Shown here piece by piece: positions 50,628 through 63,181 of a stretch of DNA of 64,000 nucleotides (position 1 is its first letter; each line of letters begins with the position of its first letter). A model generated the notes under the pieces. That model ran no database searches. It saw only the letters and a program-made list of their open reading frames with translations, and had not been told where the DNA came from. Made by a program: the position numbers and the translations under genes. The DNA is taken from positions 22,201,609 to 22,265,608 of the forward strand of contig CM017563.1 of the NCBI GenBank assembly GCA_007844125.1, read 5' to 3'. This DNA comes from Sinonovacula constricta. Taxonomy: Eukaryota > Mollusca > Bivalvia > Cardiida > Solecurtidae.

Positions 50628-50892
50628 AGTTAAAGTTTGCTATTATAAAAACATGAAATAAGTTATCGAGTTTTAGTCGCCTTTTCTCTGTAAGTCTCGT
50701 CTAAAAAGGGTAGAAATGCATGCACATTTGTTAACGTACGACTTGTAGCACTTTTGTTATTGTGTTTGTATTTGCGTGTTATTCCTTGGCCTATTATTAA
50801 GTAAATGACCTGTTTATGATATACAAACAGACATGCTACAAAACTCTCGATACGCTGGTTTGGAATTATTTGTTAATTAAGTAAACTCATCT

Positions 50893-51005
50893 CGTGATTC
50901 AGTAATTGCAATTAGAGGCTTGACAAATCAAGATTCAATTAGTAATTACATTTTCACGGTAGATACACGTGGGAACGAAACAAACTAACAGCGAGCTAAT
51001 TAAAC
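50893..51005 (+). repeat. Diverged duplicate of 40,399-40,510
   Basis: About two thirds of positions match without gaps over roughly 110 bases, including AATTGCA, TAGTAATT and TTTTCAC. The flanks are not clearly related. Confidence 0.4.
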
Positions 51006-53362
51006 TTATAAATCTCAGTTGTTTATGCAAACCCTTCTAACATAATGCAGTATGGTTAATTTCTATGACTTTAGGTTGTTTTACAACGTATGAATTGTTG
51101 TTCGAGAATTTCTGTTTCTATGGGTATATAAACGATTATGTTAAGTGAAATTATGTTTTTCGAAAGCACTACAACACAGATCATGCTTTTTCGCTCTTTG
51201 CTTCGATGTTTCTTTTTCCTTGAATTAAGTTCGGTTTTAGGAGCAAAAGATCAGGTGCTTGGTTAAATATGTAAATAGGCAATCATGACCAGACTTAAGT
51301 AAACAACACCAATTTAATATTTTCAGGTCAATTTAAATGTATTAGTAGTTTCTTGAAGAATGTTGGAATACTCTGGTGTGAATACGTTGCTCTTCACCCA
51401 TCAGTGGTGAAACTTCTCTATAACAACTGTTTTCTCTGTATTAAAACAACTTTTTTTTCGGTAAAAATGGATAGGAATTTTCTCAATAACTTAATTGAAA
51501 TGCGCCAAGGATTCCGTGCAACTGCAACATTTATCCAAAAGAAAAGAAATGATTCAATGTTGGAGACGATAAACGGTGCATTGGATTACTAAATTGTTCA
51601 CTTCTGACTTTTTGTTTTTCACTATTTAATGTAGTTTTTCAATGGAAGGAAAAAGTGTGTAGATAAGTTGCTAGCAGTATCTTTCATATCCAGTAACTTA
51701 CATAAGTTAAATGAAGTTATTCTTAAAATCAGTTATATATTAAGTGCTATAATCCTTTATTCTCCTTTGATGTTTGCCTTCTTGATGTGCTTTTTATATC
51801 TAAGTATCCCATTGGATGTGGCAAAAGACAAATAACAACTTGTCTCAACTCTTTTGTTTGTTTGTACCAGAAGTATGTAAATACTTTTCTATTTCAGATA
51901 ACTAGAGAGACATGGAAAACATATTCTAATGTTGGCAATAGCGAAATCGAGATTCTTCAAAGAATACTACGTTGGCAAAGTTTTAGTTGTGTGGTTCGTT
52001 CTGTGTTTTTCCTTAATATAAAATTCTTACAAATTCTTAACAGTAACAAGTTTAACTATTCCACTCATTTTTCGACGTAACCATAGGAATAAGTTCCCCC
52101 TTAAATGTTTCAATAGTTCAATCTTTTATTCGGCTCATTTGGTAAAAAAAATGACATATTGCTATGTTTCGTTTTTGTAGATCATTCCTTAGATATGTAC
52201 ATGATGTAGCAAAGCATGTGACAAGGGCAACTGTTTATTTTACTGCTTTGAATAAAACAGAAATATTACTTCGTTTCTGACCGAGCTTTTGATCTTAAAT
52301 TATTCTTTACATTTAGCTTTGAAAAGTGACAAGTTCTTCTTACTATTTATGAACATTTATCAAAAGCGAATTTCAAACCGAGAAATAAAATACCTCTCTA
52401 TGGGCCATTACGAATTTGTTCCATTCAATGGTGTCCAGAAAAACATTAACGAAAAACCTTGTATAATTCCATCGCTTAGTTTTCGACTTACATGAATAAT
52501 AAAAATAAACAAGTATTGAATTGGATGTAAGCGAAGTTGAAATGCCTCGAGAAATAGAATAAATATTATCATCGTGTGCTCTGTTTGTTTTAATATAGAA
52601 TTTATAATAGAAATAATATTATTCACTTGTCTTGTTTTACAATTTTTAGTTTGGGGTTCAATCGGAAATATCGTGAAACTGCATTTTGTACCTATATAAA
52701 AGCGCTATGAAGTATTTAATATTACACAAAGGCTACAGCTAAGCTTCGGAAATCGATTTCGAGTTGGTGTCTCAAACTTTCCTCAAACTGCATCTGAATT
52801 AATTTCCATCATGTCTGCCAGTTTGAATTTATAATCCGCGTCGTTTATTACAACGTAACTTGTAATCACTTTAGCAGTTTTATCAAGCATTTTGTATAGA
52901 AGTCATAAAATAAACAAGGCAAAATTGACAATTTATTCTTAGATGATACACATGCCGCGTTAGTAAGTGTAATAACGTTAAAGAAATGGCAAAAGGTCTA
53001 AAATATTTATCACAATGTTTCGCTTTTATTACCGTTACATCGACAATCATCATATTACATATCAGCACTGATTAGTTGATTTTAAGGTTCAAATTGCTTA
53101 TGCCTTTGTCAACAAAATTTAAAATCGGTTTAAATATTATCAGAATTAAAATACATAAATGTATGCAACTAAATCTACGTATGTGTCGCATGTACAACCG
53201 CGTATTTTGTACACATTCCACATATTTCTGAATGTTATGGCTTAATATATGTTTAATTTACCAGAGGCGATCTTTTGTTAAAAGTGGTTGTCTGTTCCTG
53301 ATAAGAAAGCCCATGTGTAGTTGCAGTTTAGAAAATTGGCTTAAATATTTTAATTACCTTTC
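51006..53362. other. AT-rich stretch before copy B, no supported gene
   Basis: Contains short frames only. 51,353-51,592 and 51,787-52,080 look protein-like in places (the latter follows an acceptor-like TTTCTATTTCAG) but cannot be confirmed. Confidence 0.45.
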
Positions 53363-55553
53363 CTTAATGCTGGTGTTTTTATGTTTCAAGCTAAAGTGAT
53401 CTTTTTTCTTTACACATGGAACTCTGTGATGATTTTCCACCTCCACATTTCCCCACCTCTCTGAAAATTTAAGTGATTACCACTTCAATAATTCAGATAT
53501 AGTCTTGTTCATTTCATGTCTCAAGTAAAAGATTTTCTTTTCTGCAATGTAGCGAAAAACATTAAATATGGTTTATGTTAACCAGTCTGCATATGTTAGG
53601 TATTTGTTTGCTTTTTTTACTGACTAAACATTTTTATCGTTAACTGGGCGAATTTGATTAAATTGTAAAAGATAACGTGTATTTAAAAACACATTTGTTA
53701 CATTTATTGGTTACTTCGCACAGAGGTTTATACTTATTAAATATGATCAAACTCATATTCATGGTTTTTATTACATAAAATTGTGTCACTGCATTCGTCA
53801 TGCACATGTGAAAACAAAATATTTCTTTAATGTTTCTAGTTGTTTTAATTTATGGTAACTAATTAAAACATACCAGGCAATTATGAAGATATAAGTCTGT
53901 TTAGGAACGTGAAACATAAAAACAATACTAATTCTGTTTAGAGACGTGAAATATAGAAATAATACTAATACTTTAATTTCAAACGTTATAGTTAGTTTGC
54001 AAAATAATATCAGCTTTATAAAATTATAATTTAAGAACTTACATTGACTCACTTATTTACATGCGCTTATGGTAACCAATTGTTCCATGCAGGAATCTTA
54101 CTAGTGATAGAAATTAGAAATGCCCTTTCGCATGTTTTTTCCTAGATAATGATAATTTTAGTAAAAATAAGATTGGGACAAACTCAAAAGGAAAAGGTTA
54201 TTTATTATGGATTAATTTTTATCCCAATTGAGCTTTTTCTTTCATTTATTCTCACTTTTAATTCAATTCAATAAGTTTGCCCTTTCAATAATCTAAAGTA
54301 TTGCGAATAAAAGAACATGATATAAAATCTGCTTATCCTTTAATACTAGCCTTATACTTTCTCAACTGTTCCATTATAGAAATACGTGAGGATATTTGAA
54401 CGTCAAAATAGTTAAGCGGTCCGCTGTAACATAAAATGCTTCGTATACCATGTGCATTGACCTAGGCATCTTTTTAGGATACGTGATTGTGACACTAATA
54501 AGACACTTATATGGCGAAAAACGTTCCTTTTTAAACCGTAGATTGTGTGCAAACGCTGGAAATAAGCTACATTGCCTATCAATTGTATTGAACTTTGTGT
54601 TATTTCTGTGCTCATTGAAATTTAATTTCAGAAGGATTTTGCTGTTCATGAGGCAAGAAAAACAGAAATTTTACTTAGAAAGATGAGTTCATAGTTATTA
54701 TAATTTGGGAGAACACAGTTTAGCAATCTACCATTTTAGTATTATGTATTTTCTTTCTTTAAAATGAGGAATTTGTGAAAAGAATATGTAAAGTATTTAC
54801 AAAAACACAAAAATGCAAATTAAGAATGGATCAGCATAAGCATGTGTCGAATATCATCCGTTATAAAGGAAAATATTAATTTGACTGGCTTAAATGTCAA
54901 CGATGCGTCGTTTATAATTGTTCGTCTATAAAATAAAAACAATATTTGGTGCGATTATTGTTTGCTTTCAATAAACATAGTATTTAGTTTCTGACATTTG
55001 CATATTGTTATTCAATATTCGAGATTTATACGTTGTTAATCATAATAAAGTGGCTTTATCAGCTGCATTTAATACCAATTACTCCCATTAAAAATTATCA
55101 TTCATTAAAACTAGTATATTTTAATAATTTTAAATCTTGTAATTATAGAAATAGTCATGGCAGTTTTATATTGAAATAATTTTGTGTGTTGTTGATTACG
55201 TTTCAGTTTTAGCAGGGAATGTGTGTACTCCATAAACAGTACTTTTGTAAGTATATGCCGATCGTAAAAACAATAGAAGCAGGAACAACAAATAAATACA
55301 CAATATCAGAATAATTACACCTGCAATTTTTCAAATATATTACGTTATTCAAGAGTAATAACAAATTATCGGACATTAACAACAAACGATAATAGCCATT
55401 AACAAAAAAAAATCGGATGAAGTGTTAGTGAGAGTCCCATTGTAATCAAAAACAAACATCTGTCAGAAATGGATATTGTTTATAAATACAAACACCTCGT
55501 CCAATATGGATTTTCAATCTCGGCACTGTTCCACATACAGTTCTGGAACCGTA

Positions 55554-55652
55554 GTCACACGATACGATTTACGCACGGTACGATTACGTTCGATGTACGA
55601 TACCACGAGCGTTTTTTACACGATACCATACACGTTACGGTTCGATACCATA
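55554..55652. repeat. CpG-rich cryptic repeat, shortened copy in B
   Basis: Counterpart of 2,274-2,377. After ACCATATA the sequence jumps directly to the base equivalent to 3,449 in copy A. Confidence 0.7.
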
Positions 55653-55815
55653 TAATATGTCACCGTTTTGATGTTGTATCTATTAAGCCGAGCTATTTCC
55701 CATTTTTGAGACAAACTTTACTTTAAAATATCTTATTTAGTTTTGCATACCCAAAGGTGTTATTACATACGGATAATCTACTGTTAGTTAAAAAGCGCAG
55801 CAGAAATGATAGCAA

Positions 55816-56815
55816 TTTCGGTTGAGTAAGAGATCGAGTGATTAAAGTAACCGCCAAAATAATTGGATGGTGGTGGGTTTTATAACATGTAATATTAGTT
55901 TTAACTGCAGTATGCTTCGAAAAGAAACTATAATTTTCATCTTTAATTTTGACCAGTGAACTTAATCTGATATTTCGTTTGAACAAGATCTTGCTATAAC
56001 TTTCTAGACTCACATGTCGTTATTTGCAGGTGTCTTCGAACATATATTAATGCCATAGTGGATTGTTTCCTTTACATACATCGTTAGAACATAATACCGT
56101 ATTTGTATCGTAAGCTTACTCGAATATGCATATTTTATTATCTATGAGTATACATGTTGTTGATCAATCTTCTGATATTGAAGGTTTAAGCATAAACGCT
56201 TATTTTACTTTCCGTAAAATATTTAATGATATAAAGTGTCTTTTGGGGACAGTGTTATTCGGTTTGGTGCCTTACGTGCTGCATTTCTATATCTCAAACG
56301 TCATCGGACTTTTACTTAGGCATCACATTTGACAGCATCCAATTTGATCAATTACATCCTCATTTCTTCATGTCAATAGACGATATGCCAGATAAATGCA
56401 ATATTTATTAGTATTTTTTCCATTGACATTGGAAACATGAGCATGATTCTAAGAAACGAGTGTTCTACATCTTCCTAGCTAGAAAACCTTCCCAAATAAA
56501 AAAAAAGATCATACTTGCTATTCTAACAGAAACCAAAACAATCCTATGAGAAAAAAACGAATAAGTGTAAAATATAACTACATTAGAATTACTTATGTTG
56601 ATAGTTAAAAGGATATATAGACAGATATATAGATACACGGTAGAATGCAACAAATCAGCATCAATCTCCAAGTTAGCCTTTACCATTGATGTAATGTCAG
56701 GTTATGGTTTATGGGTCAAAGGTCTTGAAATGAATTGTTGCCTTTACGAAGCACATTATAATCCTGGATCTACTTGTACAATTTTGAATAAATGGTATAA
56801 GATCATTCTTTCTTT
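55816..56815. other. 1.0-kb segment present in B, absent in A
   Basis: A reads GATAGCAAATGCTTGACAAA at 3,601-3,620; B has about 1,000 bases between GATAGCAA and TTGACAAA. No inverted termini or target duplication are visible, so insertion in B and loss in A are both open. Three overlapping frames of 68 to 96 codons on both strands have no recognised similarity. Confidence 0.8.
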
Positions 56816-56974
56816 TTGACAAATACTGACACATTTATTAGAAGCATGTTGGCTTCATTTATTGATATCAATAAATACTTATATTTTGATATTACGGAAT
56901 TGAGCATTTGAACAAATGCTCTATGCCCTTTTCACATAATATTTATAGACATTTAATATTAAAACATCGACAAC

Positions 56975-57074
56975 CTTGCGTCAGAAAGCATACTAATAAC
57001 AATGCTGTTGACGTAGAAATGACAGCATCATGCCGTTCTGCAATAGGACAGTGGCATTTGGTCTCTAGATACAT
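56975..57074 (-). pseudogene. Exon 1 counterpart in copy B, downstream exon missing
   Basis: Equivalent of 3,773-3,872. The ATG and the 33 codons stay open with changes Y15H and L30F plus two silent changes. The partner exon (A 2,528-2,643) lies in the 1.07-kb segment that B lacks. If the exon is read through past the proposed donor, B reaches a stop (TAA) where A has AAA. Confidence 0.2.
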
Positions 57075-57505
57075 TTGATGAAAGTATTGGAATGAAAAAT
57101 ATTAAAAAGACGGTATAAGGTTAGTGTAGACCTATTTGTTCGCTTGAAAAAATAGATATAGTTGATATTTATACCTGACAGTGCAAGAATCTTAAATTTC
57201 TGTACCGAATCTATTTACAGTGCACTTTTGGCTTGGCTGAAAGTAACATTTTCATATACATATATGTATATATACACAATTACATATATCTGCAGTTCAA
57301 AGCATGGTATGTAAAACATACGAGATATCTTTACTCGTAAAATAATAGGCAAACATTTGAGATTGAGATAAAACGCCACAGCTTTAAATGTGCACATTTT
57401 ATTTTCTGGTAGAACAACACACTTTAATCTTATTAAATATGGCTATATTTCTTAAGGATATGTCACAAAATGACATTGTAGATCGGCACTCACAGCTACT
57501 TGTAG

Positions 57506-57838
57506 CAAAGCGTTCATTTATTAAGTCAAAATGAAGTACCTGACGCAGTTCTTTCTGACACGCAATCGACGATAATTATGTATTTAGAGGAACACTTACG
57601 ATGGAGAACATTCAGTATAACTGTACAGAAGGTAAGTACAAAAATAAACGCCAAGCAAAGATGATAACAGCCACGAAGAATGTCTAAGATGGTCTCCTCC
57701 ACACTAGAATACAATTTAATATATGTATGCATAAATTATCTACTTAAGTAACATTAAAAAATGTTCCTTTAATGGTATGTAACTTTGCAGATATTTACCG
57801 AGATGGGTGTCATCAAAGAAGGTGTGTCTGTTTCTTGA
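57506..57838 (+). CDS. Copy-B counterpart of the candidate two-exon gene end
   Basis: Exons 57,506-57,631 and 57,791-57,838 with a 159-base intron. Relative to A it has G3V, R7S, an I-to-T change near the donor, D-to-G in the second exon, and an added ATC codon. The reading frame and the stop are kept. Confidence 0.25.
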
Positions 57839-58368
57839 TTCCTTTAGCATAAACTAAATTATGCGAAAATCGTTGATTTCAAGAAGAAGTAAGTAAGTAA
57901 GCTTTGGTTTTCTATGTTATCCGACTAGGGATAGACAAGCATATCTTCGTGCTCTACTATAATTCTCAAACATTCTTAAACTATAAAGTAGAAGTACATA
58001 AATATAAAAAAAACAATAACAATACGGTAATAAATCACGCATAGAATTCAACGTTTCAGTCCCAAAAAGCGCCAATGCTATAATGACAATATGTTTGTCT
58101 TATCAAAAGTTCACGGGCTTAACCTTTCAAATTCGTATGACATTGTGTTTTGGGGTACAGCAATTTTACATACGTTGCTAAGACAAGAGGAGCTTACAAC
58201 ACACAGAAAACATGTCGCCTAATTTACTATAAATGCTTATGCTTAAAAGAAAACACCAACAATAACGTGTACATTAAGTCTTTTATTTGCAATACCATAA
58301 GACTATTCAATAATTGATACAACGCGCAGAAGAGATACATTATTATTTTAAAGGCAACATGTGTGTTT

Positions 58369-58569
58369 CGGGCTCCCGGAGCGTAGTGGTAGAGTCACTG
58401 ATTTGTAGCTGCTCTTACTGCTTAGCCTCCTACCGCGTGGTTTCGAGTCACGTTCGGGGCAAAGGACCTTATGCTGGAATGTCTTCCACCTACTGTACGG
58501 TGCGCCTGTGATTCTACCAAGACATTTGTATAGAGTCGTCCTGCACCGAAACAGCTGGTAGTCGTTATA
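58369..58569 (+). mobile_element. tRNA-derived SINE S1, 3'-truncated (copy B)
   Basis: Same element as 5,160-5,400. It ends abruptly at GTCGTTATA, where B lacks about 630 bases found in A (5,360-5,989). An ACAAACAT word is repeated at the junction. Confidence 0.75.
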
Positions 58570-59581
58570 CAAACATACAAACATACAAAAATCAGCTCTG
58601 AAATGTTATCTGTGATGGAACAAATATCTTCATTGTGTAACACTTATACCACTAGGTCTACCACATGCAAGCACATTCTTTGTTGAAGCATATGTACCGG
58701 TTACAATCTATAATTAAACACCGATCAGGCAGATCTTTTGACAGATGTTCACCTAATATTTATTACGAAACTTCATTTCTTTCATATCTTTATATCTATT
58801 GTAACATTTACAAATGTCGAGGACAGATTAAAATGTAGGCAAAATTTAAAATAAATTTATTATAATTCGGAACAATTCGACTATTCTCAATCAAAAAATG
58901 TTTCCTACTATGAGTCGGCGTTCAGTTAAAATGTCACTACTAGTGCGATAGTAAATTTCTGTGTTCACAGTAAAGAATTTCCATATCCGATATTGGGACA
59001 TCATAACATTCTGTTGGTACAAGATACTTATAGAAGAAAAACGTCGACTTCTGGCTGTTTTCACTTTAAATTATCAATATTTTCTCGACCGTTCTGTGTT
59101 TAAAAATGTACAATGTTTTAATGGAAATGACAATTCCTAATGGGTTATGGTTATTTTCAAATACATATTCGAAAAATTCCTATTTTCTTTTTTTTAAGTA
59201 ATAAAAAATAACCCTATGGATTTGAACGGTACTTACTGAGTCTGCCATAAAATCAGAAAAGATATAAATCACATATAATGTCGGGCGTCACGTGAACAAT
59301 GACACACAGAAGTGTGCAAACAATTATAACACTCTGTTTTAGTAAGATATTTAAACACTCAGACAAATGTGATCGCTTTACTTCTCGTAAATGTCAAACA
59401 CAACCTGTCTAGAAGGATAGGAATAACGCCTTCTAAAACTGTGGCCAGTTGATCTTCATTATATCCACATAACATAATAATGAAGTAATCACAAAATCCA
59501 TTAAGCAATGTCACAATTTATTACAGTAACAGATACACGACAATAACTCATGTTTAGAAACTTTGTACAATACTGAGATAT

Positions 59582-59830
59582 GCCAAAGTCCTATGAGCAT
59601 TGCAACATATATCACAAAAAGGCACAAGACAATGATATTCACATGCAAGCCAAATGCAAACGTAAGAACTAATATGTAATGAGTCATTTGAAAAAAGAGC
59701 AACTCCAATAGTTATCGCCTTGGAACGGTCAGTCGGCAAAAGGGACAGACTCGGGTGCATAAACCTGTTCTACAGGCTTTATCCTCGCACATCCTAAGGG
59801 ATTTCTCAAATGCAAGATTAAAAGTAAACC
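59582..59830 (-). repeat. Interspersed repeat family R (copy in B)
   Basis: Same insertion as 6,995-7,240, carried over by the A/B duplication. Confidence 0.65.
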
Positions 59831-62049
59831 AATCTATTTAATAAAAGATGCCCAAGCGCTGACGTTTTTTGATAACTATGTACTTTTTTGTTGGCTAACA
59901 ATTTGTATCGGCACATTAGAAATAAGTCGAATAAAGTGAAAAAAAACTAACAATGTTTAAAATGGACTAAATGTAATGCTTTGTTTGACTTTCATGTGTT
60001 TGGTGTGCTGTAAATAGACAGGATTTTTATAGTAAATCATTTACTTTTTTCTATATTCCTCATATTTCCCTCGAGCCATGTTCTCCTATCAATATTTCAC
60101 TTTGTTCTTTTTCAACATTGATACATGACTGATCCATTTATTTACCAATTTCCATTCAATTAACTTTATTCTGTTAAACTACTTCAAGATATTTACAACA
60201 GATTTTGTGATATAGTTAAGTGCTAATGTTCTCATATTACCTTCATGCCTGCAACGTTGTTGTTTTTACATTTTTTATTTGACCTTACTCTTATACATAT
60301 TTATTCACATTCAAATTGAACTGGAGCGTGTCTCAACAGTATTATCTGAAGTTTAAGCAGATTAAACGCCACAATCTCTCAATGCCAAAAGTCATAGATG
60401 AATTAGAACTTAGAATTTTGAAAATATATACTTTTCAAACGCAATAGATTACAATGTAATCATCTCTATAGGCGGTTCCCTAGATTAAAAGACATGTTTA
60501 TTATTGCAAAAACACAAACACAAAAGAAAAGGAAAACTCATCTGATTACGCACTATAATATTTTGTAAGATGTATTTTGAATATAATAATTTGCATAATC
60601 ATTCTTGAAATCGATGTATAGAGGCTCTGAGTATAAACTGTCAGTATATGTGGCCAGTCCTAACACTATCTTCAAACAATTTTTGCTCAGTTTCAACCAA
60701 ATGCACTCTTCACGAAAAGTTCGCTTCATATGAAACCAAACATTCTAGTATTTAAATCGTGATTGTGAAGACTATTGTGAATGCTATTTCTAGCTTTGTA
60801 TACATATAACCTACCAGCATGACATACTAAGGGATTGTCATCCTGAAATTAGTATGAATTGTCAGGAAAAAGTCTAGCAATCGCTGGCCTGAGATTGTCT
60901 TCAAGCACACCCTTGTACTTTTTATTTTCATATTACCAACAGCCGTCACTAACGCCGTTCCTAGATATACAGCTCCATATTATCACGATAAAAAACATTT
61001 TTGTCAGATGTCACTAAAGCTGGACTGTAACCTTGACTGTTCTTTAGCAAATTAACACACTTACTTATCCTATCAGAAAATAGCATTATCCAAAAGGAAC
61101 TGGCCCTCGCCCATTCATTTTACACCATCAACGCTGACTGGCTCTATTCTCTTTTACAATTACTAAATTCTTTCTATTCACTCACCTATAAATGTTTCTG
61201 AATGTGTATCTGAATTGTTCTTGTACACACTGGCCTCTATCGTCCTTGGTTGAGTTGGTTAACGAGTTCTTCCTGTTGCAATTGACAAATGTTTGGTTAC
61301 ATAAGTTGATTGTCACATGAGGCGGTCTCCCACTTATGTTTAAAAATTTCTACAGTTCTAGTCTCTTTAAACGTCTTCAAAACTAATTAATTGTTTTCTG
61401 CAAAGTTCATCTTTAACAAACACATGACAATACTTTTTATATTACTCCTCAATACCGCAACCTTTCTACCCTTTCAAAATAAACGGTCCACAAACTTAAA
61501 AACAAACAGTCTTTAATAATCTAACGTTATCATTGCATCCAGGAACTACCTTATGAAAAGAACATCCACAGGTCATGTACATTGATTTTAACAGCGCTGG
61601 CAAAAGGGAGAAAACGCATACATTTTTATAGCACAACGGTAATTCCCTTGATATCGAATCTTTATATTTGTCTGTCTGTATATGCCACATTTTGAACCAT
61701 AACAACTCATTACATGTATGGTGGACAAAATAAATTCTAACTATGTAACTAGTAGCTATGAAACGACTAGATGAATGAATGGAGCAGATCTGTGGCAATG
61801 CAATTTCTGACCTACTTTGGTTACTCAATTCCATCTTCACAGGAACAGGTTGCTACAACTATTTATTCTTCTGAGGTAATGTTTTCCTTGATTCAAAAAT
61901 TTAATTTCATTTACAATCAACCATTTTTGTGTAGTTCTTCTAAGTGAAATAACTCCTCTCTCTTCTAAACACTATATGGGCATTATTTTTACAATGACTT
62001 TACTCATTCCTTCATTATTTATCAAAGAAAACATCAGCACCTAGACGTT

Positions 62050-62310
62050 TTCTATTCAAATAAACTGGGTTTCGTTTCTTTGCATGCATTTGAGAAACCC
62101 ATCAGGCACTACTAGGTAAGAGCTCTGTAAAACCGGTTTAAGCACCCCAGTTGGTCCATATTGCCAATTGACAGTTGCAAGACTGTAACTGTCGGGTTTC
62201 CTCTTTTTGTTTAATGATTCATTACAGAATTGTTCTTTGACATGTGGCTTGCATGTGAATACGTTTGTTCTGTGCCTTTTCAAACTTTGATATATGTTGC
62301 AATTCTCATA
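62050..62310 (+). repeat. Interspersed repeat family R (copy in B)
   Basis: Same insertion as 9,545-9,800. Confidence 0.65.
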
Positions 62311-62371
62311 GGACTTTTATATTTTATATTTTTTTTGTTAAACACACTTTATTGTACAGAACTTGTATCAA

Positions 62372-62585
62372 TTAACCCACGCTTGTAAGAACAGACCTCA
62401 CCAATATAACAAAATACCAATAACCAATCAGTCCACGCTTGTAAGAACAGACCTCACCAATATAAAACATTGCCAATTACCAATCAACCCACGCTTGTAA
62501 GTACAGAGCTCACCAATATAACAGAGTACCTATTACCAATTAACCCATGCTTGCAAGTACAGACCTCACCCATATAACATACGCA
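62372..62585. repeat. 56-bp minisatellite (copy in B)
   Basis: Units start at 62,382 and 62,438 and continue at the same period. The number of units equals copy A, so the array has not expanded or contracted since the duplication. Confidence 0.9.
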
Positions 62586-62626
62586 TCAAATCCCATCTAT
62601 CCAAATATTCGTTATTATACTAATAA

Positions 62627-63181
62627 GAAGAAGAAAGACACATTAAACACATTACGAAATCTTTAAATACAGTCTATGGTACTTTTTCTTTAACTTCGGT
62701 TCTATCCTGTTCGTTCCCACGACGTAATTGCCATGAAGATCGTACGCGTATATCACACAACTGATACATTTTGCTGAAACTCGGACAAAGAATACATATT
62801 TAAATACTCTCTAAATGCAGTACATTTTTTGCATTTACAACTTTATTGAACATTTTTTGCATTCCATTATATTCATACCATTAATTATTAGAACAAGGCT
62901 GAACGTATACATTAGAACAAATGAAATGTGATATTTTAGTAGGCTTTCGAAGATTGTGTAAATCTTTATTTAACCCTTAACTTTTCAGCATCACGACTTT
63001 TAATATACATTGGAGAAATAAACTAAAGAACAATTAATGCTTCGTATGTTAGATGATGCTACATCTTTATCATATGTCGAATTCACTATTAAAATTATGA
63101 ATTATAAATAACACTGGATAAATTAGTAACATTCGTAATAACACGTGTTTTCTTTTGAAATCTAATGAATTTATTCGTGTG
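62627..63181. other. 555-bp segment in B replacing about 20 bp of A
   Basis: A has only about 20 unmatched bases (10,117-10,136) at this position. On the minus strand, 62,652-62,810 is an open frame without an ATG, unusually rich in CpG for the window, including YAYDLHGNYVVGTNR. It could be an exon remnant but is not identified. Confidence 0.7.
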
